Source: Rubrivivax rivuli (lineage in GTDB: Bacteria > Pseudomonadota > Gammaproteobacteria > Burkholderiales > Burkholderiaceae_C). From it: DNA of 64,000 nt. Under the pieces are notes generated by a model. It ran no database searches. It saw only the letters and a list, made by a program, of their open reading frames with translations, and was not told the DNA's origin. The stretch spans positions 620,001-684,000 of the forward strand of contig NZ_SACR01000002.1 of the NCBI RefSeq assembly GCF_004016505.1, written 5' to 3'. Positions 18,954 to 28,269 of the stretch are shown in pieces; the stretch's first letter is position 1; each line of letters starts with the position of its first letter. Position numbers and translations under genes: made by a program.

Positions 18954-20900
18954 ATGATTGAGCAGACAGATCACGCTGAGGTCGTGGGGTCCAGCCCTGA
19001 CTTGTCGCCATTGCCGAGCTTCATCCGCAAGACCCCCCGGGGTGTCGTGCTCGATGTGGCCAAGATGCCCGTGGATGACAGCTTCATGGTCTTCGTGGAC
19101 CGGCTGTTTGCGCAGGGCGCCTACTTCACCCAACTCGACCACGCCAGCTTCCAGGCGCTGCTGTACCAGCCCGAGTCGATCCGCAGTCCTGCCCGCGAGA
19201 TACGGCTGGCGGCCGGCATCATGCGTTTGTCGCCCGAGCGGCGCTCGCTCTACAAGGAGGTGCGGGTGCTCGACCAGGGCGCGCGGGCCGAGTACCTGTT
19301 CGAGCCCGTGTTCCTGGAAGTGGCCGAGCCGGAACCCCAGCCCGGCCAGACGCCGGCCCTCGACCACCGCGACCGCAGCCGCCTCGAGCCGGCCCGCCTG
19401 GACATCGACGAGTTCATTTGCGTCATGTGGACCAAGGGCGTGCGCTTCGGCATCCAGGTGCAGGCGGTGCAGGACGCCATCGCCGCCAATAAGGCGGACC
19501 GCGTGGCCGTGGCGCTGGAACTCGCGCCCCAGCCCGGGCGCGATGCCGAACTGCTGGAGCAGTTCGAGGGCCTGCACCGCGACGATTCGCCCTTGATCAC
19601 CTCGGGCCGGGCCGATCTGCGGCGCTTCAAGAATCGCTTTCCGCAGATCGCCAAGGGCACGCGGATGATGAAGAAGGTGCCCCGGCAACTGGGCAAGCCG
19701 GGCTTTCGAGTCACGGGCGAACTCATCGAGCCCGACCTGCCCAAGGACCTGAGCCTGGAGGCCCTGGCCGGGCCCGGGACACGCATCGACAACGGCCCCG
19801 ACGGCGAGTTCATCACCGCGGCGGCCAGCGGGTTCATCTCGATCGATGTCGGCTCCAACCTGATCTCGGTGACCGAGAAGATCGAGAACAAGAGCGGCAT
19901 CAATGCCAAGACCACCGGGGATCTGACCCTCTCGGTGGATGAGTTTGTCGAACACGGCGAGGTGCAGGAAGGCCGCGTCGTGGAAGGCAAGCACATGAAG
20001 TTCACCTCCACCGTGTACGGCTCGCTGGTCTCCAAGGCCGGGCGCATCGAGCTGGCTGACAGCCTCAGTGGCGGCCGGGCCACGAGCACGGGCGGCAGCA
20101 TCCACATCAAGCACCGTGCATTGAACGCCGGCGTCGAGGCCGTGGGCGGCAGCATCGACGTGCATTACGCCGAGAACTCGACGCTCATCGGCGATGAGGT
20201 GGTCATCGGCCACGCCATCAATTGCGAGGTCATCGCCAACAGCCTGCGGGTCGGCGTGGCGCAGGGCTGCACCTTGGTGGCCCAGTCGGTGCAGATCCAG
20301 ACCTCCGACGTGCGCCGCGGCAAGCCCACCCTGGTGACCGTGCTGGTGCCAGATGCCGCCGAAGGACGGCGCAAGCTGGCTGCGCTGTGGGCGGGTGTGG
20401 CCGACATCGAGCAGAAGATCGAGGCCGTGTCCGCCGAAGTGAAGAAACTCGCCGCGGACCCCGAATTCAGCAAGCTTCTGGCTCTGACCGAGATGGTGCG
20501 TGCAGGCAAGCTGGCACTCTCGCCGGTGCAGGAGAGCAGCTTCCGCCAGATGCAGCAAAGGCACCTGACCGGGCTCAAGGCCATGGAAAGGTTCGCCAAG
20601 GAAAAGCAGGCCCTGCAGCAATCACTGCAGGCCAAGCACGACGAGATCGCCCATTTCAAGCAAACCCAGCAGGCCGTGGCTGCCCGCCGCGAATGCACCA
20701 TTCAAGAGGTGATCGGCGAGACCTGCGTGCAGACGGTGGGCACCGCGCTGGGCGTGCCGCACTTCAGGGGCGTCTCGGGCAACGAGTTCGGCATGAAGCT
20801 GCGCGACATGTCGCCATCCCCGAAACGGATCTTCCTGAAGGAATGCGGCACCCTGGCCTGGCGCCACGCCGCGGACGACGGCCTGGCTGCAGCGCCATGA
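18954..20900 (+). CDS. FapA-like (DUF342) polymer-forming protein
   Basis: 648-residue cytoplasmic protein. A poorly conserved N-terminal region (about 1-180) precedes a FapA/DUF342 domain (about 230-640). The central part is a right-handed beta-helix-like stretch with repeated short strands rich in Gly, Ser and Asn (SLSGGRATSTGGSIHIKHRA, EAVGGSIDVHYAENSTLIG, EVVIGHAINCEVIANSLRVG). A long charged coiled coil follows (about 480-575, DIEQKIEAVSAEVKKLAADPE and KEKQALQQSLQAKHDEIAHF). FapA-like proteins occur widely and are linked in some species to flagellar or surface regulation; no partner gene is next to it. A 203-bp gap upstream holds nothing recognisable. Confidence 0.82.
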   Translation: MIEQTDHAEVVGSSPDLSPLPSFIRKTPRGVVLDVAKMPVDDSFMVFVDRLFAQGAYFTQLDHASFQALLYQPESIRSPAREIRLAAGIMRLSPERRSLYKEVRVLDQGARAEYLFEPVFLEVAEPEPQPGQTPALDHRDRSRLEPARLDIDEFICVMWTKGVRFGIQVQAVQDAIAANKADRVAVALELAPQPGRDAELLEQFEGLHRDDSPLITSGRADLRRFKNRFPQIAKGTRMMKKVPRQLGKPGFRVTGELIEPDLPKDLSLEALAGPGTRIDNGPDGEFITAAASGFISIDVGSNLISVTEKIENKSGINAKTTGDLTLSVDEFVEHGEVQEGRVVEGKHMKFTSTVYGSLVSKAGRIELADSLSGGRATSTGGSIHIKHRALNAGVEAVGGSIDVHYAENSTLIGDEVVIGHAINCEVIANSLRVGVAQGCTLVAQSVQIQTSDVRRGKPTLVTVLVPDAAEGRRKLAALWAGVADIEQKIEAVSAEVKKLAADPEFSKLLALTEMVRAGKLALSPVQESSFRQMQQRHLTGLKAMERFAKEKQALQQSLQAKHDEIAHFKQTQQAVAARRECTIQEVIGETCVQTVGTALGVPHFRGVSGNEFGMKLRDMSPSPKRIFLKECGTLAWRHAADDGLAAAP

Positions 20901-20916
20901 GGCCCGCCTCCCGGAG

Positions 20917-20942
20917 CCGCCCCTGTGCACAACGGGGCGGCA
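20917..20942. terminator. Hairpin between convergent FapA-like and LysE genes
   Basis: GCCGCCCC and GGGGCGGC form a perfect 8-bp stem with a 10-base loop, midway between the two convergent stop codons (20900 and 20950). It lacks a T-tract but is well placed as a shared terminator. Confidence 0.5.
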
Positions 20943-20949
20943 CGCCACG

Positions 20950-21585
20950 CTAGGAGCCGGTCCACAGCCGCCAGCCCAGCCCTGCCGCCAAGACCAGCAT
21001 GGTCAGGCCGATCAGCACGTCCAGCACCTGCCAGGCCCGCGGCCGCGCGAACACCGGCGCGAGCCAGCGCGCGCCGTAGCCCAGTGCCGTGAACCACAGC
21101 AGGCTGGCCGTGGCCGCTGCGGCCACGAAGGCGCCCTTCGCCGCACCCGGCTGCTGCGCGCCCAGGCTGCCCAGCAGCAGCACGGTGTCGAGGTAGACAT
21201 GCGGGTTCAGCAGCGTGAAGCCCAGGGCCTGCAGCAGCACGGTGCGCAGCGGGGTGGGTGCACCGCTGGCCGCCGCGGCCTGCAGCGTGCCCGGGCGCAG
21301 CGCGCGCTTCAGCGCCATCAGCCCGTAAGCCGCCAGGAAGACCATCCCCCCCAGCGTCAGCACCGTGGCCAGGCCCGGGCGCGTGCCCAGCAGTTGCGCC
21401 AGGCCCGCCACGCCGGCCGCCATCAGCACGGCGTCGCAACATGCGCACAGCGCCACGATGGGCCCGACATGCTCGCGCCGCAGCCCCTGGCGCAGCACGA
21501 AGGCGTTCTGTGCGCCGATGGCGACGATGAGCGACAGGCCGAGCACGAAGCCCGAGATGGCGGCAGGCAGGAAGGCATCAGACAT
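20950..21585 (-). CDS. LysE/ArgO-family amino acid exporter
   Basis: 211-residue inner-membrane protein with about six hydrophobic segments and the family hallmark GFVLGLSLIVAIGAQNAFVLRQGL at the N-terminus, then FTLLNPHVYLDTVLLLGSLG in the middle. It belongs to the lysine/arginine exporter branch (LysE/ArgO), exporting basic amino acids in exchange for protons. I chose the ATG at 21585, since the extra 21 residues of the longer frame are not LysE-like. It stands alone, read away from the PanE-like gene. Confidence 0.9.
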   Translation of the reverse strand: MSDAFLPAAISGFVLGLSLIVAIGAQNAFVLRQGLRREHVGPIVALCACCDAVLMAAGVAGLAQLLGTRPGLATVLTLGGMVFLAAYGLMALKRALRPGTLQAAAASGAPTPLRTVLLQALGFTLLNPHVYLDTVLLLGSLGAQQPGAAKGAFVAAAATASLLWFTALGYGARWLAPVFARPRAWQVLDVLIGLTMLVLAAGLGWRLWTGS

Positions 21586-21692
21586 GCGCCGGATGATGCC
21601 CGCCCCTGCCGCGCCGCTGCCCGCCCCGCAGGCCCGGCGCGCAGCCACGCATAGACTCGGCCCGCATCACCACCACCACGCGTGCCTGTGCC

Positions 21693-22703
21693 ATGAAAGT
21701 CTGCATCGTCGGCCTGGGCGCCATCGGGGGCCTGTTCGCGGCGCGGCTGGGCCAGCGCCTGCCGCCGGGCGAGGTCACGCTCTCGGCGCTGGCGCGCGGC
21801 GCCACGCTGGCGGCGGTGCGGCAGCACGGCCTGCGTGTGCACGGGCCGGAAGGCATCACCGCCATACCCCTACCAGCCAGCGACGACCCGGCCGCGCTCG
21901 GCGTGCAGGACCTCGTCATCGTGGCCGTGAAGGGCCCGGCCCTGCCCGCGGTGGCGCCGGCCGTGGCCGCGCTGTGCGGCCTGCACACGCGCGTGCTCGC
22001 GGCGATGAACGGCGTGCCCTGGTGGTTCTTCGAGGAGCTGCCTGGCCCCTGTCGCGGGCTGGTGCTGCAAAGCGTGGACCCGGGCGCCGCGGTGCGCGCG
22101 CTGCTGCCCGCCGCGCGCGTGCTGGGCGGCGTGGTGAACGCCAGCGCCACGGCACCAGCGCCGGGCGAGGTGCGGCCGGTGATGGGCCAGGGGCTGGTGA
22201 TCGGTGAAGCGGGCACCGCCGCTGACGATGGCGCTTCGCTGCAGGCCGTTGCCACCGTTCTGGAGCGCGCCGGCTTCGACGTGACGCGCTCAGCGCAGGT
22301 TCAGCGCGAGGTCTGGTTCAAGCTCTGGGGCAACATGACCATGAACCCGGTCTCCGCGCTGACGGGCGCGCCTTGCGACCGCATCCTCGACGACGACCTC
22401 GTGCGCGGCTTCTGCAGCGCCGTGATGCGCGAGGCGCAGGCCATCGGCGCGGCCTTCGGCATCCCCATCGACCAGGCACCCGAGGCGCGCCATGCGGTGA
22501 CGCGCAAGCTCGGCAGCTTCAAGACCTCGATGCTGCAGGACGCCGAGGCCGGCCGGCCGCTGGAGCTGGACGCGCTGCTCGGCGCGGTGCGCGAGATCGG
22601 CGCCCACCTGGGCCAGGCCACGCCGAACATCGACGCGCTCTTCGGCCTGGTGCGGCTGATGGCGCGGCAGCGGGGCCTGTACCCCGCGACCCTTAACTCT
22701 TGA
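21693..22703 (+). CDS. 2-dehydropantoate 2-reductase family protein
   Basis: 336-residue NADPH-dependent ketopantoate reductase-like enzyme. The N-terminal Rossmann motif is CIVGLGAIGGLFAARLG and the C-terminal helical domain has KLWGNMTMNPVSALTG, with the catalytic Lys, and KTSMLQDAEAGRPLELDALLG, typical of PanE. It may make pantoate for coenzyme A, but genomes of this group often carry several paralogues, so panE identity is not certain. The 3' end overlaps the convergent secreted-protein gene by 11 bp. Confidence 0.85.
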   Translation: MKVCIVGLGAIGGLFAARLGQRLPPGEVTLSALARGATLAAVRQHGLRVHGPEGITAIPLPASDDPAALGVQDLVIVAVKGPALPAVAPAVAALCGLHTRVLAAMNGVPWWFFEELPGPCRGLVLQSVDPGAAVRALLPAARVLGGVVNASATAPAPGEVRPVMGQGLVIGEAGTAADDGASLQAVATVLERAGFDVTRSAQVQREVWFKLWGNMTMNPVSALTGAPCDRILDDDLVRGFCSAVMREAQAIGAAFGIPIDQAPEARHAVTRKLGSFKTSMLQDAEAGRPLELDALLGAVREIGAHLGQATPNIDALFGLVRLMARQRGLYPATLNS

Positions 22704-23124
22704 CGATGCTGGAGGCCACGGCGCTGGTGGCTTCCTTCAGCTTGTCCTTGGCCAGGGCCTTGCACGCGTCGGTGCTGCTGTTGGGCAGCGCGTCGTAGGC
22801 GGTGGCGGTTTCCAGCGGGCGGAAGAGCACGGCCTTGGCCGTGGCCGTCAGCGGCACCAGCATCACCCGGGCGGCCACCACGCAGGTGCTGCCCTTCATG
22901 CCGCCTTCCACCTGGGCCACGAAGGCGTAGCGGTTGGCGGGGTGGATCTTCCACACCTTGGCCGGCAGCGCCTCGCCCATCACGGCCTTGGCCACATCGG
23001 GGGCGATGAGGTTGGCGTTGCTGTGGTCGATGAGGTTCATCTTGACCTTGGGGTCGGCCGCGTGCGCGGTGCCGGCCACGGCCAGGGTCGAGAGCAGGGC
23101 GGCAAGCAGGGCGAACTTCTTCAT
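22693..23124 (-). CDS. Secreted protein of unknown function
   Basis: 143 residues with a clear signal peptide (MKKFALLAALLSTLAVAGTAHA, cleavage near residue 22). The mature part (about 120 residues) contains two cysteines that could form a disulfide (near STCVV and TDACK). I do not recognise a family. The stop overlaps the convergent reductase gene by 11 bp. Expected location is the periplasm. Confidence 0.75.
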   Translation of the reverse strand: MKKFALLAALLSTLAVAGTAHAADPKVKMNLIDHSNANLIAPDVAKAVMGEALPAKVWKIHPANRYAFVAQVEGGMKGSTCVVAARVMLVPLTATAKAVLFRPLETATAYDALPNSSTDACKALAKDKLKEATSAVASSIVKS

Positions 23125-23183
23125 GGGGGTCCTGTGCAGAAAGTGAAGGCGTGGCGCAGCCCGCGCCGGCGGCCGCAGTGTAA

Positions 23184-23903
23184 TCAGGTCGACTTGTTTT
23201 CCAGCACAGCACGGCCCGCGGCGGCCCCTGTTTCGGCGGCTTGCAGACGCTGCACGTCCTGGCTCAGGCGGCCGGCGATCAGGCCCACGATCTCCAGGCC
23301 GAATTCCGGGTTCTGGTAGACCAGCTGACGGAAGGTGGCCTCGTCGATGCTCAGCACCGTGGCCGCCGTGAGGCAGCGCGCGCTGCTGCTGCGCTGGCGG
23401 CCGGGGGCGAAGAAGGCGATCTCGCCGAACATCTGCCCGGGCTGCAGGCGGCGGCCCACCTCGGGCAGCTCGACCTCGCCTTCGGCCAGGAAGTACAGCC
23501 GGTCGGCACGCTGCCCCAGCTCGAAGATCACGCGGCCGGCTGCGTAGCGGCGGCTGCGCATGTAGGGGCGCATCCACACGGCCAGCTGGCGCGGGTCGGT
23601 GGTGGCAGCGGCCACGCGGCGGCTCAGGCGCACCATCTGCACCACGCGGAACAGGTTCACCGGCAGCAGCACCGCGTGCAAGGCCACCATCAGCCAGCTC
23701 GGGTGCACCAGGCCGTAGACGATGAAGCCGACGTTGCTGCCCACGGCGAGCCAGCGCAGCGGGATCATGGTGCGCACGAAGGCGCTGACGATCACCAGCG
23801 CCCCGGCCACCGCGGCCGAGACCAGGGCCACCAGCTGCACCGGGTCGGCCAGGGCCTGCGTGAGGTGCTGAAGGGCGATGGCGGTCAGATCGGCGGCAGG
23901 CAT
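23184..23903 (-). CDS. Membrane protein with cyclic-nucleotide-binding domain (Popeye-like layout)
   Basis: 239 residues: three hydrophobic segments in the N-terminal 90 (about 22-42, 48-64, 70-88; GSNVGFIVYGLVHPSWLMVALHA), then a cytoplasmic cyclic-nucleotide-binding beta-roll (about 110-215; GRVIFELGQRADRLYFLAEGEVEL, then PGQMFGEIAFF). The phosphate-binding cassette is represented by GEIAFFAPGRQRSSSAR. This three-helix-plus-cNMP layout resembles bacterial relatives of eukaryotic Popeye proteins. There is no DNA-binding domain, so it is not a CRP-type regulator. Function unknown; it is read away from the acetyltransferase gene. Confidence 0.75.
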   Translation of the reverse strand: MPAADLTAIALQHLTQALADPVQLVALVSAAVAGALVIVSAFVRTMIPLRWLAVGSNVGFIVYGLVHPSWLMVALHAVLLPVNLFRVVQMVRLSRRVAAATTDPRQLAVWMRPYMRSRRYAAGRVIFELGQRADRLYFLAEGEVELPEVGRRLQPGQMFGEIAFFAPGRQRSSSARCLTAATVLSIDEATFRQLVYQNPEFGLEIVGLIAGRLSQDVQRLQAAETGAAAGRAVLENKST

Positions 23904-24014
23904 CGCGCTATCGTGCCACGCGCTGTCAGCGGGCCGTCACCTCGCCTGCCCTATGCTGCACGTCAGCCTTCCCCGGCCCCCACCCGACAGACCCCTGCGC
24001 GAGGACGCCGCCCC

Positions 24015-26687
24015 GTGGACCGCCACTTCCTGACCCCGCTGTTCCAGCCGCGCTCGCTGATCGTCTTCGCCGGTGACCCCGACGCCGAGGCCCTCACGCG
24101 GGAAGCGCGTGCGCTGCGCCAGGCGCTGGCCGAGGGTGGCTACCAAGGCCCCGTCACCTGGCTGGACATCAACACCACCGGCACGCTGGGCGATCTGGCG
24201 CAGAGCCGGGCCGACCTGGCACTCATCGCGCTGCCGGCGGCGCAGTGTGTGGCCGCGCTGGAGGTGGCCGGGCGCATCCGCTGCCGCGCCGCGCTGGTGA
24301 TGACCACGGGGCTCGACGCCGCGATCTGCACACAGCTCCACCAGACCGCCCGGCAGCACGGCGTGAACCTGCTCGGCCCCAACAGCCTGGGCCTGCAGCG
24401 CCCGGCCATCGGCCTGAACGCCAGCAGCCTGGGGCCGCTGGCGGCCCCGGGGCCGCTGGCGCTGGTGTCGCAATCGGGCGCGCTCACCTCGGCCATGCTC
24501 GACTGGGCCCGCCAGCACGGCGTGGGCTTTTCCACCGTCGTCTCGCTGGGCCCCAACACCGCGGTGGAGCTGCCGCAGGTGCTGGACTACCTGACGAGCG
24601 ACAGCAGCACGCAGAGCATCCTGGTCTACATGGAAGGCATCCGCCACGCGCGGCGTTTCATGAGCGCGCTGCGCGCAGCGGCCTATTCGAAGCCGGTGGT
24701 GGTGATGAAGGCCGGCCGCCAGGCCGCCGGCAGCAAGGTGGCACTGACGCACAGCGCGGCCATCGTGGGCAGCGACGATGTCTTCGACGCCGCCCTTCGC
24801 CGTGCCGGCGTGGTGCGGGTGCGGCAGTTCACGCAGCTCTTCAGCGCGGCGCAGTGCCTGGCCTCGCGCTTTCGGCCGGTGGGGCAGACGCTGGCCCTCG
24901 TCACCAACGGCGGCGGGCCCGCCGTGCTGGCCGCCGACTGGGCCGGCACGCTGGGCCTGCAGGTGGGCGCGGTGCACGACCTGGGCGAGGACGCCGACGG
25001 CCCGGCCTACGTGCAGGCGCTGAAGACCTGCGTGGACAGCCGCGATGTCGACGGCGTGCTGCTCATCCACGCGCCCAAGGCCGGCGTGGACGTGGACGCG
25101 CTCACGCGCGACATCGCCGCGGCTTTCTCGCCATCCAGCAAGCCGGTGCTGGCCTGCTGGATGGGCGAGACCCGCGTGCGCGCCGCGCGCGAGCTGCTGG
25201 CCGCGCGCAGCCTGCCGGTGTTCCGCACACCCGAGGCCGCGGTGGACGCCTTCCACAGCATCGCCAGCTTCTACCGCAACCAGCTGCTGCTGCAGCAGAC
25301 GCCGCCGCCGCTGGGCGATGGCGCGCAGCCCGACACCGAAGGCGCGCGCCTGCTCATCGAAGGCGTGCTCGCCGAACGCCGCCAGGTGCTGACCGAGATG
25401 GAGAGCAAGGCGCTGCTGGCGGCCTTCCACATCCCCGTCACGCGCACCATGCTCGCGCGCAGCGCCAACGAGGCCATGCTGATCGCCAGCCAGCTGGGCT
25501 ACCCGGTGGCGCTGAAGATCGATTCACCCGACATCACGCACAAGAGCGACGTGCAGGGCGTGGTGCTGAACGTGCACAACGCCACCCAGGTGCGCGACCG
25601 CTACCTCGAGATGCTGCAGGCCGTGGCCCACGCGCAGCCGGGCGCCCGCATCAACGGCGTGACGGTGCAGCCCATGGCCAGCCGCCGCAACGGCCAGGGC
25701 CCGGGCCAGGGCCGCGGCCGCGAGGTTTTCGTGGGACTGACCACCGACGAGGCCTTCGGCCCCGTCATCACCTTCGGCGCCGGCGGCACGATGGTGGAGC
25801 TGATCGCCGACCGCGCGATGGAGCTGCCACCGCTGAACCAGTTTCTGGCGTCGCGCCTGATCGACCGCGCCCGCGTGGCCGAGATGCTGGGCGCCTGGCG
25901 TGGCGCAGCGCCCGCCAACCTGGCCGCGCTGGAAGCCGTGCTGCTGCGCGTGAGCGAGATGGTGTGCGCGCTGCCGCAGCTGCGCGAGATGGACATCAAC
26001 CCCATCATCGTGGACGAGCACGGCGCGGTGGCGGTGGATGCGCGCGTGGTGGTGGAAGACGCGGCCAGCCACCCGGGCAGCTTCGCGCACCTGGCCATCG
26101 TGCCCTACCCCACCGGGCAAGAGCGCGAGTGGCCCTGGCGCGCCAAGCCGGCGCCGGGCGAAAACGCTGCCACGGCGCCCGGCGGGGTCTACACCATCCG
26201 CCCCATCCACCCCGACGACGCCCAGATGCTGCAGGCCCTGGTGCGCGGCCTCTCGCCGGAGAGCCGCTACTTCCGCTTTGCCAGCACGCTGCCCGAACTG
26301 CCCCTGCGCATGCTGGCGCGCTTCACGCTGATCGACTACGACCGCGAGATGGCCCTGGTGGCGGTGGTGAAGGACAGCCACGCCGAAGCCGACGGCAGCA
26401 GCACCGAGACCGAGCGCATCGTCGGCGTGAGCCGCATCGTCACGAACCCCGACGGGACGAGCTGCGAGTTCGCGCTGCTGGTGGCCGACGACTTCGCCGG
26501 GCGCGGCCTGGGCACGCGGCTGATGCTGTCCATCATCGAGGCCGCGCGCCGCATGGGGCTGGCAGCGGTGATGGGCCTGATCCTGACCAACAACGCACCC
26601 ATGCTGAAGCTCATGGCCAGCCTGGGCTTCACTGTGGCGCCCTACCCCGAAGACCCGGATTTCCGCCTCGCCACCAAGGTGCTGTAG
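24015..26687 (+). CDS. Protein lysine acetyltransferase, ADP-forming acyl-CoA synthetase-like plus GNAT (Pat/PatZ type)
   Basis: 890 residues. The first about 700 form an ADP-forming acyl-CoA synthetase-like region: CoA-binding Rossmann domain, succinyl-CoA-ligase-like domains (LVSQSGALTSAMLDWA, KVALTHSAAIVGSD) and an ATP-grasp part (YPVALKIDSPDITHKSDVQGV, TFGAGGTMVELI, REMDINPIIVDE). The last about 170 are a GNAT acetyltransferase with acetyl-CoA motif DDFAGRGLGTRLM. This is the PatZ/YfiQ layout, known to acetylate and inactivate acetyl-CoA synthetase and other metabolic enzymes. I chose the GTG at 24015 because homology starts there; the longer open frame runs through the neighbouring gene's antisense. 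Confidence 0.88.
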   Translation: MDRHFLTPLFQPRSLIVFAGDPDAEALTREARALRQALAEGGYQGPVTWLDINTTGTLGDLAQSRADLALIALPAAQCVAALEVAGRIRCRAALVMTTGLDAAICTQLHQTARQHGVNLLGPNSLGLQRPAIGLNASSLGPLAAPGPLALVSQSGALTSAMLDWARQHGVGFSTVVSLGPNTAVELPQVLDYLTSDSSTQSILVYMEGIRHARRFMSALRAAAYSKPVVVMKAGRQAAGSKVALTHSAAIVGSDDVFDAALRRAGVVRVRQFTQLFSAAQCLASRFRPVGQTLALVTNGGGPAVLAADWAGTLGLQVGAVHDLGEDADGPAYVQALKTCVDSRDVDGVLLIHAPKAGVDVDALTRDIAAAFSPSSKPVLACWMGETRVRAARELLAARSLPVFRTPEAAVDAFHSIASFYRNQLLLQQTPPPLGDGAQPDTEGARLLIEGVLAERRQVLTEMESKALLAAFHIPVTRTMLARSANEAMLIASQLGYPVALKIDSPDITHKSDVQGVVLNVHNATQVRDRYLEMLQAVAHAQPGARINGVTVQPMASRRNGQGPGQGRGREVFVGLTTDEAFGPVITFGAGGTMVELIADRAMELPPLNQFLASRLIDRARVAEMLGAWRGAAPANLAALEAVLLRVSEMVCALPQLREMDINPIIVDEHGAVAVDARVVVEDAASHPGSFAHLAIVPYPTGQEREWPWRAKPAPGENAATAPGGVYTIRPIHPDDAQMLQALVRGLSPESRYFRFASTLPELPLRMLARFTLIDYDREMALVAVVKDSHAEADGSSTETERIVGVSRIVTNPDGTSCEFALLVADDFAGRGLGTRLMLSIIEAARRMGLAAVMGLILTNNAPMLKLMASLGFTVAPYPEDPDFRLATKVL

Positions 26688-26700
26688 CGGCCGCGGAACT

Positions 26701-28224
26701 TCAGGGCTCGAGTTGCCGCTGCACGCGCTGCGCCTGCAGCCGGGCCGCCGCGCAGGCCGTGCCGCTGCACTGCTGCAGCACCTCGCGCGCAAGCACCGCG
26801 GCGCGCTGGCGGCCCGCAGCGCTGCCTTCCAGCAGCCATTGCTGCGCCAGTTCGGCACGCGCCGCGCCGAGCGCGGGGTCGTCAGGGCGGGCGGTGGTCT
26901 GCAGCAGCGTCACCGCCTCCTGCAGCACACCCTGCGCCTGCTCGGGCTGACCCAGCACGCGGAAGCGCAAGCCCAGCGCGGTCAGCACCTGGCCGCGCAG
27001 CACCGGCTCACCGGCAAAACCGGCGCGGGCGCGCTCCAGCGCCTGCTGCAGGCGCGGGCCTGCCACGGCGAGGTCGATCTCGACGGCCGGCCCGGCGGCC
27101 GAAGCGGCGGGCCCCGCGGGCAGGGCCTCGGGCAGGTGCTCTTGCAGGAAGAGCTTCACGGCGTCGCTGCGCAGCGCCTGGCCCTGGCTGCGTTGCCAGG
27201 CCTGCCAGCCAGACCAGCTGCCCGCGCCCAGCAAGGCCGCTGCCACCGCGCCCAGCACCAGCCTCGTGCGGTGACGGCGCAACCACAGCCGCGCCAGGTA
27301 CAGCGTGCCGCCGCCGGCCCCTGGCACCGGCTGCCAGCCGAGCACGAGGTTCAGATCGTCGATCAGCGCCTGCACGGTCTTGTAAGGCGCGGCACCGTCC
27401 CGGCGCAGTGCGCGCCTCAGGATCTGGCCCACGTCGGGGCCCGGGGCCAGCGAGCCGGCCTCCAGCAGCGCCTGCAGCAGGGCCCCCAGTGCGGCGATGT
27501 CCTCGGCCCGCGTGTCGGGACGCAGGCTGCGGCCGCGGCCCCAGTCGAGCAGGCGCACGCGGCCATCGTCGTCCACGCGCAGGCAGGCCGGGCCCAGCGC
27601 GGTGCAGGCCACTTCCTCGTCATGCACGTGGGCCACCAGGCGGCACACCTGGCGCAGCAGGCCCACGCGGGCCAGCAGCCCGAGGCCGCGGCGCTGCGCG
27701 TGCTCGAGCAGGCCCAGTCCGTCGATGTGCGGCAGCACGCGGTAGAAGCGGCCTTCGGCCTCGATGCCGGCGTCGATCAGGCGCACGATGTCGGCATGCT
27801 CGGGCAGCAGCACCACCTGACGCTCGGCCGCCTGGCGGCGGGCTTCATCGGCGCTCGGGGGCGCGGTGCCGCCAGCCGCCGGTGCATCGGGCAGGCGCAG
27901 CACGAAACGCTGACGCGCGGCACCTTCGGCGCGCTCCACCGACCACACACGCGCCTGCGCGTCGGCACCCAGCGGCTCCAGCAGGCGGTAGGGCCCCACG
28001 CGCACGTCGGGCTTGGCGGGTCGGGGCGGGGGCGGGGCCACCGCGGCTTCGGCCTCGGCGGCCGTTTCGGCCAGCTGCGCCAGGCGCTCGCGGATGCGTG
28101 GCACCAGACCCTGCTGCGGCTCGGGCAGTCCGGCGAGGTAGGCCTCGCGCTGCTCGGGCGGCAGCGCCAGCGTGCGCTCGATCAGGCGGCTGAGGACGCG
28201 GACTTCGGTGGCAGAGAGCTGCAT
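26701..28224 (-). CDS. Membrane pseudokinase (serine/threonine-kinase fold with lost catalytic residues)
   Basis: 507 residues. An N-terminal segment (1-60) and Pro-rich linker lead to a kinase-like domain (about 76-300), one transmembrane helix (about 325-345, LVLGAVAAALLGAGSWSG) and a C-terminal helical, probably TPR-like, periplasmic domain. Key residues are missing: the glycine loop reads GADAQARVW, the ATP-binding lysine region reads FVLRL (Arg110), the HRD catalytic loop is replaced by ACTALGPACLRV (206-216) and DFG is DWG (227-229). It is therefore predicted to be catalytically dead or non-canonical, perhaps a signalling scaffold. Confidence 0.8.
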   Translation of the reverse strand: MQLSATEVRVLSRLIERTLALPPEQREAYLAGLPEPQQGLVPRIRERLAQLAETAAEAEAAVAPPPPRPAKPDVRVGPYRLLEPLGADAQARVWSVERAEGAARQRFVLRLPDAPAAGGTAPPSADEARRQAAERQVVLLPEHADIVRLIDAGIEAEGRFYRVLPHIDGLGLLEHAQRRGLGLLARVGLLRQVCRLVAHVHDEEVACTALGPACLRVDDDGRVRLLDWGRGRSLRPDTRAEDIAALGALLQALLEAGSLAPGPDVGQILRRALRRDGAAPYKTVQALIDDLNLVLGWQPVPGAGGGTLYLARLWLRRHRTRLVLGAVAAALLGAGSWSGWQAWQRSQGQALRSDAVKLFLQEHLPEALPAGPAASAAGPAVEIDLAVAGPRLQQALERARAGFAGEPVLRGQVLTALGLRFRVLGQPEQAQGVLQEAVTLLQTTARPDDPALGAARAELAQQWLLEGSAAGRQRAAVLAREVLQQCSGTACAAARLQAQRVQRQLEP

Positions 28225-28269
28225 GGCGGGCGCGGACGGGGGGGCGACAGGCCTGGTCCGGAATATGCC

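Noticed and set aside
18751..18957. 68-codon frame between DUF1415 and the FapA-like gene
   Set aside because: Starts right after a stop, has no Shine-Dalgarno, and its composition looks random; no family resemblance.
24000..24015. Longer start for the PatZ-type gene, 258 codons upstream
   Set aside because: The upstream part of the frame is antisense to the Popeye-like gene and is low-complexity; similarity to acyl-CoA synthetases begins at the GTG at 24015.
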